NCBI RefSeq assembly: GCF_008831285.2
Contig: NC_045151.1
Span: forward strand, 2,969,544-3,033,543
Length of the DNA stretch: 64,000 nucleotides
Direction of reading: 5' to 3'
Origin: Nymphaea colorata
Taxonomy: Eukaryota; Streptophyta; Magnoliopsida; Nymphaeales; Nymphaeaceae
Under the pieces are notes generated by a model, which did no database searches, was not told the DNA's origin, and was given only the letters and a program-made list of their open reading frames with translations. Every line of letters begins with the position of its first letter. Positions within the stretch are counted from its first letter, which is position 1. The translations under genes and the position numbers were made by a program. Of this stretch, positions 11,729 through 22,420 are shown piece by piece.

Positions 11729-12096
11729 CATTCTACATCACTTATCCTCCGCCCTTTGTGGAATTGAGACATGGTGAAGGCTGCCCGTGTTGAATGACCA
11801 ATTAAATTTTTAAGTGAAAGTAGTCATATACGGCCAATCACGTTGCATTACCTTTCTGGATTCTCCATTATGAGGACCAGTATCCGTTTATATATCTACA
11901 CCAAATTAAAAAGTATATTTCCAAAATTTCTTGGTAGATGCAGTGATTATTCTAGCAACCGCCAAATATATATCAAAATATGGCTCTTCTACAAAAAAAG
12001 ATTGTAATTATGATGCTCTTTGAAGTTATCAAAAAGAGGATATATATGTTCTTCCCTCTCATAAGAAAGATGCTGATCATTACCTTTTAGTGCATT

Positions 12097-12288
12097 CATG
12101 AGTATAGCCAAAAAAATTTCATTAGGAGGGTGAACAATATTTTTGAAATTTTAACAGGAACCAAAATTTGACAACTTTTATTTTAGGGCTAAATGAAAAT
12201 TTTTAAAAATTGCATGTAATTTGTTTTTTTTTTTTGAAATTTTGAGAAGAGCCAACGCCCCCTGCCAGCCCCTTTGGCTTCGCCCCTG
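12097..12288. mobile_element. Tip100-like hAT MITE, about 192 bp
   Basis: The right end ggcttcgcccctg is well kept. The left end catgagtatagcca is decayed but matches the inverted repeat at most diagnostic positions, followed by the family-typical aaatttcatta stretch. Flanks agtgcatt and catgcatc share five of eight bases, so the target duplication is only suggestive. Confidence 0.62.
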
Positions 12289-13249
12289 CATGCATCCAAT
12301 AAACATTGGACACGGGGTCTGTTATTGTTATGCAAACACTTGTTTAATGAGGACCACCCTCAACAATGGCAAAGTCAAGGGAATCAAGGTGTCGGATATA
12401 AAAAAAAAAATTCAAAATTTTAATTATAAATTTTTTAAAAAATAGTATAACTTGTATAAAAAATTTTGAAAATGATGTTTCGGCCCCTTTTAGAAAATTG
12501 AAATTATAGTTCAACCCCAGCAACAAAAAATTCCTAACTCTACCCCTGACCCTCATGTGAGTATATATCTACTATAAGGATGAAAGGTGGCTCCTCTTTC
12601 TCACTTTTTGTTCATGTCATCATAAAAAGTAGTAAGCAGAGGCAGAGCTACCCTTGCTCCTAAGGTCTAGGGTTGCTTGGGAACTTATGTGACGTTATGA
12701 TATACCTTTCAACTAAAGTATCATGCGTATCCTTATTTACAGTCTAGAGGAATACCACTCATGATAGTGAAATTAAAGACGCGTCATTGCTTAGGCATCC
12801 TTCAGACCAACTAGCTATGTTGTGCCCCTTGGAACAATCTAATCATCATAAAAGAAAACGACCATAATAAAAAAGTGTGCATCAAAAAACTATTCTAACA
12901 ATATCAACATTTTAGAACCCAAATAAAACATCACTAGACCCTCCTCTCAGATGTCGCAAGACATATATCTTCGTTATGCCATTGACATTATCAGCAACGT
13001 CGATTCCAATTTTCAAATTTTAAAAGCATTGCATTTGATCGGATGGACAGACTTATGTAAACCACTAAGTCTTCGTTATATTACTTGGTATAATAGAGCT
13101 CAGATGGTTCATTTGGCAACTTGTGTGAAGAGTGACTGATGTGTTGTGTGGGGAAAATTCCCAGGCAAAGATATCTAAAGAACCAAAGCTTATGGACTCT
13201 TAAGAAATAAATGTTCATGGGCTTGGGCTTCAAAGAGCATCCTATGGGA
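12289..13249. other. Non-coding interval with a possible MITE scrap
   Basis: No gene recognised. The sequence around 12640-12700 (ggcagagctacccttgctcc) resembles a Tip100-like end without a partner. A 62-codon open frame at 12951-13139 has no recognisable motif. Confidence 0.4.
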
Positions 13250-13424
13250 CAGGGGCGGCGAGGGCCTTAGCTTCTTTTCAGATTTTTGTAACTTTAAAAA
13301 TTTATATGTAAATCTAAAAAATTTTAGTTTAATATATATAATTTGAAAATTTCTATTTTGGCTCCTGTTAAAATGTTGAAAGTATTAATCTTTTTTTTTT
13401 TTAATTTTGATAGCTTACTATCTC
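13250..13424. mobile_element. Tip100-like hAT MITE, 175 bp, reversed orientation
   Basis: It starts with caggggcggcgaggg and ends with tagcttactatctc, whose complement retains part of the inverted repeat. The flanks ctatggga and ctatgatt share five bases. The AT-rich interior matches the same family (aaaatttatatgtaaat). Confidence 0.58.
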
Positions 13425-15140
13425 CTATGATTCGAATACACATCAATTTTCGAGCTCTCCTATTGTCCGCTACATTAAAAAAGGTTTGAGGTTATTTGAG
13501 TTCCTTCAATGCAAGAGCCAAGAGGAGAGGCAAAAGATATGTATAGTTGGCAAGTCCACGTCCTGTACTCAGATCGTGTGAAGACTGGGTCAGGTCCAGA
13601 CAAGTTGATTTGGCTATTTGGCTGGTCATAAATTTTTATAATGCACTTTTTTTATAAATAGATATAGAAGGTAAGCGTGTAAGGATTTCATGTTTAATTT
13701 GGTCAACAATTAAAATTGAGCGTTTGTGTATACTTACTAATGTATGTCTGTGATATTTCACAATTCAAAAAAATAAAAAACCTTAATATTCACCAACACA
13801 CGATAAAAAATAACATGTAATCAGTTGATGATCAAAGTTGACTCAGCGAACCCTGACTCGTGACCCAATAAATGGAAGGCATTTTCTGACTCAAGTGACT
13901 ATTGATTTGTATCAGCAAGTTTGCCAATTATGCACTTATGTACTTTAAAAAATTGAATAGATGCTCATTGTGGTAAAGAGTATAAATATATAACATATAT
14001 TTCTTTAGCCGTCTGGATGCTCTAGCTTCTCATACACATAGTCCATATAATGCAATGGGTGGATGATTTCACCTTATAGACACAAAGACCCTTGACTTAT
14101 TTGTACCTGTGACTACACAAAGACATAAAGACCCTTGACTTATTTGCCAATTATGCCTTGTCTGCTTACTCAACTTGCTACTTTTCTCCACCAGCATGTT
14201 TGTAGAATTTTTTTTCGGGGTAAAAAAAAAAAACGGTTCAATAAATTGATTCAGTTAGAGTCAAACTAAACATGAATAAAAAAAATACGTGATGCAACTA
14301 AAAATTTTTAATTTTTTAAATGTACATTTATTTTTTTTTGTTGGGGTGGGGCCATGGCCCAGGCAGCCCCATGTGACCGCCCCTGGTTATAATATCTTTG
14401 ATAATTGTACTCATCTAAGTCATGGGCAACTGTGATGCTAGAAAGTTTGGCGGGGTTATTAATTCAATAACTTTAATGCTTTTAGAGATACTTGTATATA
14501 TAAAAGGTCAAATATATCAAAGTTTTTGGTAATGGGAAAGGAGCCGCCCTTTTAGTACTATAAAAAAAGTAAAATCAATTGCCTTGCTTCAAGTTTGGGT
14601 GCTAGTCTGAATTTGCTGAGAATTAAGTAAAAAGCAGGTTTAAATATATATAGAAATAAAAACAGCAGCACTTTGTTGAAACTATAAAAGGCAACGTGTT
14701 CTGAAAATTTCTGGAAGATCAAATGCACAGCCATATCATATTTTTTGCTGTTGGAATAAAAGGTTAGGGGGCCTTTCCACGGATGACTTGCGGAAGTTGT
14801 GGTGTTGGCTGGGGAAGGTTGTCGTATCAGTATTGCCTTCCTCTATATCCCAGCACAGATTATATCCCAGCACAGATTCAATCCGTCTCATTGAGGTGAA
14901 CAAAATGGATTTTCAATCTTCCTTGGTGATGTCCACATCTCCAAAGGGACAGCAGTTTTGTTCTTTTCTTTTCTTTTCTTGTTGTCAACGTTGCTCCTAC
15001 TGCGCAATCTCCCTTAATTAACATTTGGGGTCTTCAGGTTTACAATCTTTCTCCAACTCTCCCTTTTTCCCAATGACATGTTCCTTTCTTCACTTCTGGA
15101 ATCCATCAAGGGTTGTTAGAAAATTTTCTGCTGCAAAAAA
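13425..15140. other. Non-coding interval with one MITE right end
   Basis: The 14290-14386 stretch ends in caggcagccccatgtgaccgcccctg and looks like the right half of a Tip100-like MITE with no left end. A short direct repeat (tatatcccagcacagat twice) lies near 14843-14876. The open frame at 14788-15021 has no recognised motif. Confidence 0.45.
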
Positions 15141-15255
15141 ATTTCATGAAGACATACGTTAAATATAATTTTTCAAAATTTTTTGTATAAAACAAGTAAA
15201 ATTTTTTAAAATTTACACTTAATTTTTTTTTTTAAATTGAGGCAGGGCCAGCCGT
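15141..15255. mobile_element. Internal remnant of a Tip100-like MITE
   Basis: The block with aaatttcatgaagac and tttttgtataaaacaag closely follows the interior of the complete copy at 59422-59609 (tttttatacaagacaag). The outer inverted repeats are eroded. Confidence 0.5.
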
Positions 15256-16419
15256 AAATTTAATATATAGCTGTGCAAAATATATCAACCCCAAATTTAT
15301 GATCCATGTTAGTGTTGTCAAGCATCGAAAACCCCAGATTCGACTATACGGCGATGTTTGCACTTATGGTACTATTTTGCTCCAGGTATATAGAACCTGT
15401 TGTACATGCCATGATCTTGCAAAATATCGCCCAAACTCGTCTCATGTAAATTTACTTCCATTATCACTACAAAAACGGTGAGGTTTTTAACATACAGTCA
15501 ATTTTTAAAAATTAATAAAACTAAATAATATTAAAAATAAAATAAATGAGAAACAAATAACATAAACATCATAAGCAACAAATAAAAATAAGGAAATGAA
15601 AATTAAATTTTTGTAAAAAAGGAAACAGCGTTCTTTTTAAGTTTTAAATCACTGACTTTTATATGCGTTTTTTTTTTTAAATACGATTTTTGTTACTGTA
15701 GCTTGAAAGGTCTTAATGTAGAACGTAACTGCTTCTCAACAATAGAATGAAAGGAGACAAAACAGTACTGAAAAATAGTGTTAGGCGTTGGTGCCTTCCT
15801 TGCAGCCCGATCAACCATCAACGCCTTTGTTGTCTTCCTTAATGTGTCACTACTGATGGAATCTTTGCAGCAGAATGGCGTCTGCGATAGGCTCTTGGCT
15901 GTGCAGAAGGTCCACCACTAGCAGCGTCTCAAATGTGAAGAAGCAGCACCTGTGAACAATAGAGGAGGAGAGGAAGAAGCAGAAAAGAAACAGATTCCCG
16001 GTTTGCTTCTGGGAGGCGCTATTTTGGTTAATCAGATGATTAACATCAAACAAACTTGAGCTGGGAATTTATAGTCTCCTTCCAGGATTTTCCCAATCCC
16101 AGCATGGGTTAAGGCCATGGAGAATTTTTGGCAAGCTCGTGAATGATAACAAATCAAAATTTAATTTTGTTTAATGAAACTTTAATTTAGAAATCAGTTT
16201 TCTCCTAGTTTAATTTCGTAACTGCAATTGGAGAGACGAGGGATAAGGCTCAGAGCCACTATCCAACATCAATAAGATAAAGTCCCTCGCTAGTTTTCTG
16301 CATGTGAAGCACTAGCAATATCTTTAATGCTTTTAGCAACACACACAATATATATATATATATCACAACAAAATATATGAAAACGTTAACATAAAAATAA
16401 ACAAACTTTGTGAGGCTGC
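15256..16419. other. Non-coding interval
   Basis: AT-rich. A cactacaaaaacggtg motif near 15468 resembles a CACTA end but has no partner. The 67-codon minus-strand frame at 15850-16053 is not recognised. Confidence 0.4.
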
Positions 16420-16763
16420 GTTCTAGCTCTGCCACTGCAGTTAAGTTTGATTTTGATTTGCGCCATTTGAAGATCCTTCACAATAAACATCATTTGGAGT
16501 GAATTCGAGAAAGCAATTGTTATCCTTGGTAAACTGAACAACCGACAATAAGTTTTTAGGTATATCTGCACCATGTAAACTCGATTTACTTGGAACTTAT
16601 AATCATTTGATGCTAGAGTTCATGTTCCCAACGTGAGCAATAGGGATAGAAGACCCACTACCGATCATGACACCGTCTCCCTGTTGTAGTCTTTTTGTTT
16701 TCCTTTTGACTGTCATCCATTGACATATGTTTGCTCTCATCAGAGTCCAGATGCTAATACTTA

Positions 16764-17169
16764 GAGATGTCAATGCATGTGATATGGATCAGATATTGAT
16801 ATTCGATTGAATGTTGCAAAAATTATTCGATTAAAAAATTGGATCAGATTTTTATTTAACAAATGACATGCAATTGAATTTGGATTCAGATATACATAAA
16901 TATTCAATCAGATTCAGATTCGGATCAAGACTATTTCTAAACAAATATCCTATGTCCAATGCTCTTATGTTTTGAAATCAAAATCGGATTCAGATTTGGA
17001 TATAAATGTAAAAAATAGATTTGTAAACTTGAAATCAGATTCAGATCCGAATATGACTTTTATTTGTTCATATTCAAATCTAAATTCATACCGAAATATT
17101 TGAAAACCCAAAAAAGCGAATACAGTTGATGGTAGATATATCTGATTCCAATCTGATCAGCTGACCACC
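16764..17169 (+). mobile_element. GATTCAG-rich MITE family, copy 1 (406 bp)
   Basis: Begins gagatgtcaatg and ends cagctgaccacc, an imperfect inverted repeat. The interior is rich in gattcagat/ggatcagat words. It interrupts the Copia remnant just before the protease Asp. The flanks aatactta (16756-16763) and aatactcc (17170-17177) match at six of eight bases, and dropping the insert brings the two retroelement parts back next to each other. This supports an hAT-like 8-bp duplication. Four other copies lie in the window. Confidence 0.75.
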
Positions 17170-17411
17170 AATACTCCTGTTGTGCTTCCTCCAGCGACAT
17201 GACTGGAAATGCCTTGATTAAATATGCCCGCAATTTTTTGTTGCCGACCTCAGCATCACAATATTGGCAGTAAAGTGGAGGTCGCTGTACCATTGAAGGA
17301 GCTGCCGGAAGAACCACCTGAAGCATCCTGGTTGGAGATTTCCGACTGATCTAAAGAGTTATTTATTTGATTTGAAGGTCCTCCATTCCTTCCACATCAT
17401 TCCGGATAGGA

Positions 17412-17568
17412 CAGGGGCGGAGGGAGGGGGGCTCGCTTTGGCCGTGGCCCTACCTCAACTAATTGAAAAAAAAAAAAGTTCAAAATTTTTAATTGTGTAA
17501 TATATTTTTTGAATTCTATTTTAGTTTGACCCTACCCGAATAAGTTCGAACCGTTTGGTCTGCTCCTA
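17412..17568. mobile_element. Tip100-like MITE, 157 bp, inside Copia gag
   Basis: The left end caggggcggagggaggg is well kept; the right end ggtctgctccta is a decayed complement of the same repeat. It sits between gag pieces of the Copia remnant. No target duplication is visible, so the ends are approximate. Confidence 0.6.
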
Positions 17569-19015
17569 AAAAAAAATGCTCACTTTCTAGACGCTTCTCT
17601 TGATAGAACAAGCGATCGTATCGCTCAAAATGTTTGTGTTATTTGATCCGCTTCTGAATTAGACATCTCATGACGGATAGCAGCAAGAGAGTTAAGAGTT
17701 AACAAGAAAATTGATTTGATCTAGATAAGTAACCATGTCATTGGCTGCCTTCTTGGTAAAATTGATTTCCTTCATCATTTTTCGCGTAGGAGAGTGAGTC
17801 CCATAGGCCTTCTCTAGATCACTCCACGCTTCCCTCGCAGTCTTTACTCGCATAATCTGTCCTAATATGGGTTATGAGACAGTCGCTTTAGCCCAACTTA
17901 GTGCAAGCTGGTCTCATGACCTTCTCCATGACAGAAATTCAGGATTACTGCTGTTGGTCAATAGCTAGCTAGCGAATTATTTTTGTATTAACTTGTTACA
18001 TGCTAGAAATTGGGATCGTAAGTATGAAACCAAGGCACTTGATGATAGGGAACCAACACTTTGAAATCCCTAATAGGTTCTAATGTCATCAATCTAGGAC
18101 TACTTTTAATTAATACTCTCCGGTATGATGTCATAGTAGAACAATAACGGCAAACGTAAAGGAAATGTATATATATATAAGCGAAACTGGCTATGTCATG
18201 AAAAATTGTGTACACAGGAATATGTAAAGACTAAAACTCCCTCCTCTAAATAAAAAAAAAAAAACTTTTTCAAAAGTTAAAAAAAGTTTATGAAAGAGTT
18301 AAAATTCTAAAATGTATATTTCTTTATAAAAAATTTGAAAATACCCCACCCCATATTTTTCCTTTGGTGTATATTGTGTGTTCACACCCCTACTTATGCA
18401 ACTCTATCCCTTCGTCCTGTTGATTAGTGATTAGGATAGAGAAAGAAAGTCAGCTTTTCCAAATGTAAACTCTTAAAGACTTGGTTTTTTTGTTTCTTTT
18501 GCAACACATTTTTTTCGTTGCACGATATATTACTTTATAATCTCAACTTCTAGCTGAATGATGAAGATTAATATGTTAACTAGGAAAAAATAATGTAGTT
18601 ATAAACCACTTGCTGACTTTTCCCCAAATTGTACCTCTACAGTTATGTTACAAGCAAATTTTTTCTAAGAAATTCAAACTTCAGTTTGTATGGAATTCAA
18701 AGACATGCACCATAAATATTTTTTTAGCTGTCGACATTAAACACCCCCAAAGTGATGCAAATGAAATGGGCAATCAAAGAGAAACTGCCTATAATATTCC
18801 AAAGCAATCTCGCTGGGGTTGAGGGTCTCCTCCCTTTTTATTAACAAAAGAAAAACTGCCTATGATATTCGAACAATGAGGAAACTAAACCAAGTGTCAA
18901 AAAAGAGGAGAATATGCGAGAAACATACAGTACCGATGCCCAATGATCTCATCTACTTTATTATATTGGGTGATCAAAAGCCAAGTTAGGCATGCCTGGA
19001 CAGCACATATACCAT

Positions 19016-19500
19016 TTACATCTCCATTAACGTAGAAGGGATTGCTTTGAGAGGAACTGCCTTATGTAGTAGGAGCTTGAAGTGTGGTCTCACATCAAGT
19101 TCCTCCGGAGCCATCCCGTTAGGAATCTACCAAGAAAACGAGTTGATCAGAGAAGCCAACACCAGAAGAACGATGCGGGAAGCCAGAGGAATGCCTGCAC
19201 AGATCGTCTTTCCGGCACCAAAAGGAATGAACTGGCAATCCTTTCCTTTGAAATTTACATTTGAATCAATGAATCTCTCTGGGATGAAAGACGTCGGCGT
19301 ATCCCACAGCATGGGATCATTGCTGAGAGCCCATGCATTTATGAGCACTTGGGTGTGCTTGGGAATGGTGTAGCCTGCTACCTTTATAGTTGTGTCTGCC
19401 CTTCGTGGAAGTAGGAGTGCAACCTCAGCGTCGGCTTCATGACTGCTTCTGATGTCGGACTCTTTGACAGGGCTGTTGGAGCCGATGGTCCGTTTTATTA
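19016..19500 (-). pseudogene. Cytochrome P450 (CYP76-like) C-terminal exon, pseudogene
   Basis: Minus-strand frame with P450 landmarks in order: IGSNSPVKESDI before the K-helix, LLLPRRADTTIKVAGY, the INAWALSNDP segment, the PERF motif (FIPERFIDSN) and the heme loop FIPFGAGKTICAGIPLA. The invariant heme-loop Arg (FxxGxRxCxG) is Thr here. The K-helix is damaged: the AVMKPTLRLH stretch is only readable one frame off, showing paired deletions. An in-frame TAG at 19127-19129 precedes a still-recognisable tail (IPNGMAPEELDV) ending at 19016-19018. P450s are ER-bound haem monooxygenases of specialised metabolism. This copy cannot make an active enzyme. Confidence 0.85.
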
Positions 19501-20167
19501 AAACTGTAATGCATGGCAAATGGCAACATCTTTTCCCCTTTCTCACAGTAAGTGCTTATTATTATTTTTCCGTGCATCAAACGCATATTGGCCAACAAAT
19601 CTTATTTTTATGTACTACTTTGCCCCTTGGAAAGAGTGACAGCAGAGAGGGAATAGTTTTCATTTGGTTTTGTTTTCCCAGCTTTTTGTTCTTCGCAATG
19701 TCTACTGTCAATATCAGCCAGCTGTGTCTGCATAGTTATTTTAAATTTTAAGTCGCTATAACTTTCATGAAGGGTGTATTCACAATCACCAGTTGCTTGC
19801 TTGGCCACAATTTTTAGCAGCCGGATATATCTTTGTGGCAGTTTTAGCGACATAAAATAAAAAAAGAATCATCTGACCAATTTTCTTATATGTATATAAT
19901 TGTCTGACGATTCCCAAATGCAACCTCTCAATAAAGAAGTATGACCATTTTATCGCAAATATATCATGGAAGCCTAAGTACTATGGTGGTGGATGTCTCC
20001 CAATAAAGAAGAAAAAAGAAAAAAATTGACCATACTCTCTTAATAATTGTATCAATCTCTTTTTCATTTTCTCTTGCTGGATTAAATATTCATTTAAAAA
20101 GCTATTACAATCATGTTTTATGAGCCACTGGCTGCCAAAGTTGAATATTTAAGATCAGCCATTAAGC

Positions 20168-20326
20168 GGTCGTTTGACAACAATAACAAATTGTTACCAT
20201 CTCATGAATCTATTCCATAAAATGAAGTAAATTCATAAAATGTTTATTACGGTGTCTTGTGATTTTACCTCATTTTTAGAGCAGGTTTATGAAGCAATAA
20301 CATTATGTTATTATTGTTAAACAGCC
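20168..20326. mobile_element. MITE, about 159 bp, with gtttgacaacaataac ends
   Basis: Inverted repeats are ggtcgtttgacaacaataac at the left and the complement of ttattattgttaaacagcc at the right. The homologous place in duplication copy 2 (near 41060-41080) lacks it, giving a natural empty site. The insertion therefore postdates the block duplication. Confidence 0.72.
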
Positions 20327-20690
20327 TTTTAAAGATATTTAACTGTAGGGGCATTAGCAACAGTTTATAGCATACTAATAAGATCAGAGATACTTTTAAG
20401 GACGGTAAATTTAAATATTTCACTATAAATTTAAATATTTAACTATCTGGTAACATACAGGCTAATTTCAACTTTCCTATACTTGTGATTAACATTGATG
20501 ACCGCTTTTTGTTTGTGTAAACAATTGCGTAAATTATTTTAAGTTGAAAAATACAAGGTCACTTGAATAACCACTTTTATGCAGTGGACCCTTCACATGG
20601 ACGTGGCTGTGCAGTCATTTTCTGTACGCGGACATTATTATTCTTCTTTTGAAAAAGTGTCTTTTATTTATTTTATTTTTTTCAATTTTG

Positions 20691-21958
20691 TCGCTGGTTT
20701 GTCACCCGAGGAGTGTCCCTAAAATGGTTGGAAAACTCAGACAAAGACTTGCTCATAAAGGCCCGACTCGAACCCGGTTCTATTGAAAGTGGAACTCGGT
20801 TATGACTTTACATTGAGCAACCCAAAAGACATTAACAGCAGGTTTCAGCCTGCCATACTCGACCTTTAGGTGCAAGACCCATAAGAAAACTCGGTCGTTA
20901 ACTCCGTCTTTAAGTATGTGACCTTTAGGTGCAACACCCATAAAAAATCTTCGTGCAAGGGACAATTTCAGTTTTTGATTTTTTATTTTTGTCAGTCATA
21001 GAAAGTAAAACACGGCCAAAAAGGTGACGTGATATTCTTGTCATTTAATATTAGTTACATATATTTTTCTCTCAACTGGAGAAAAAATAAAAAAGCCTGT
21101 GATAGTTTTTTCTGGAAGGTCGACCAATATTTTGTCATTCTTAAGCAAGAAAAGCACAAACTGGAAACAAAATTCTAAAAAGTGTTTAAGTATAGAACTA
21201 GAAAAATGAAAATACTTATAATGGGTTAACACTATCAAAAACTTGGTAGCCGCCTAGCCCGGCCCATCTCATTTGTTGCACCAACCCTTTTGGGGACTAT
21301 AAAAATGTCTTGTAATGCCTACCATCACCATCACAAGAAAACTTTATTATTTGAAGGACCTATGATATAATACCCACGAAAACGGGAGTCCAAAATCAGC
21401 ACCAATGGTGACTAATCAGCAAAATCAGTGACCGGGCATGGCTCCGCCACCGGCAGCAATGAAAACATCAAAACGACCGGCCGCTGTCTCTTCAACTTGT
21501 TTGATTGGATGAAATCAAGTTGGACGCGTCTTCCATTTCTTTAGAAGAAAAAATGCAAAAATTTTGTCTTCCTTTTCTAGCTCTTTACTTGACCAATGAT
21601 TCAGAAATTTCCTCCCTATTGATGGCGTCTGTTTTAATTGGTATCGCGTTTGACGGCAGGAGGAATAGGTTCCAAATCAGCTGTCTAAGAATAGACGTCT
21701 GAAGGGACAAACATGTTCTTATCCATCAGTACAATGTGTTCCATGAACATTGTTCGAGGGTTTTGAGTGGAGACTGCTTCAAGTGACCTGAAAACATGTC
21801 TTGGAACGAGCTGGGAAACATAGTCTCCAAATGGATAAATGAAAACAAAAGCGTATAAACGAAAAAAAATAAAACTGACCTCACATCTGGAAGATGAAAT
21901 AATTAATGAAAAGGAAAGCAAAGCAATGAAAATATAAAATAAAAAATGACCTAGCTAT
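20691..21958. other. Non-coding interval
   Basis: No gene recognised. The cggactcgaacccggttct area near 20740-20830 resembles 37340-37410, so a diffuse repeat is shared. Small open frames have no motif. Confidence 0.4.
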
Positions 21959-22176
21959 GTTTGATAGCCTTGGATATGAGATTTGAGGCAGATTTTAAAT
22001 CTACATTAGATTAAATTCACAGTTTAAACAAACACTGGATTTCTCAATTGGTGATCTCAAATCTATGTTACCTTGTGAAAATCATAGATGCGTGGTCAGA
22101 GGGGAGAGATTTGACCACAGGTCCACGGTTTTAAAATCTGTGGCAGTCTCATATTAGAGATCCCAGGCTATCAAAC
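21959..22176. mobile_element. MITE, 218 bp, with GTTTGATAGCC ends
   Basis: The left end GTTTGATAGCCTTGGATATGA and the right end, whose complement is GTTTGATAGCCTGGGATCTC, form clear inverted repeats of about 20 bp. The interior is AT-rich and non-coding. The flanks ctagctat and agcataaa give no clean target duplication, so the superfamily is left open. Confidence 0.75.
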
Positions 22177-22386
22177 AGCATAAAGGAAAAACCAGTGAGG
22201 GCAAAATGTGGTGGCAAAAGAAATGAAAGCAAGGTGAACCAAAAGCCAAGATAAAAGAAATAGAAAATTACCATGCAAACAAGAGAACTGAAGAGGTATG
22301 GGAATGAAAAAGCCGAAATACAAATAGGTAAATAAATTATAAAAAACTGATCAAGTCAGGAGTTCCACAAATAAATCCAAATATTG

Positions 22387-22420
<34 letters not shown>

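Larger units (their letters stand above)
16420..17930 (-). mobile_element. Ty1/copia remnant (gag to protease), split by two MITEs
   Basis: Minus-strand pieces in order are: a gag UBN2-like block at about 17590-17930 (ILGQIMRVKTAREAW, LEKAYGTHSPTRKMMKEI); a serine/glycine-rich gag tail and a degenerate zinc knuckle (YCQYCDAEVGNKKLR) near 17180-17330; and then the protease to pre-integrase spacer at 16420-16755 with DSDESKHMS in place of the DSGAS-type catalytic motif and a KNLLSVVQFTKDNNCF block. Two MITEs interrupt it, at 16764-17169 and 17412-17568. No LTRs were found, so only part of the element survives. There are several stops and frame changes. Confidence 0.72.
17955..20690. repeat. Segmental duplication copy 1 (P450 block)
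   Basis: Sequence from caatagctagctagcg onward aligns by eye with 33880-34600 (17955-18930 here). Sequence from about 19500 to 20690 aligns with 40040-41415. The copies are in the same orientation and about 16-20 kb apart. This copy keeps the C-terminal exon of a P450 gene; the other keeps a different P450 piece. Confidence 0.78.

Noticed and set aside
15466-15482. CACTA-like end (cactacaaaaacggtg)
   Set aside because: No second inverted end or 3-bp duplication pair found in the window.
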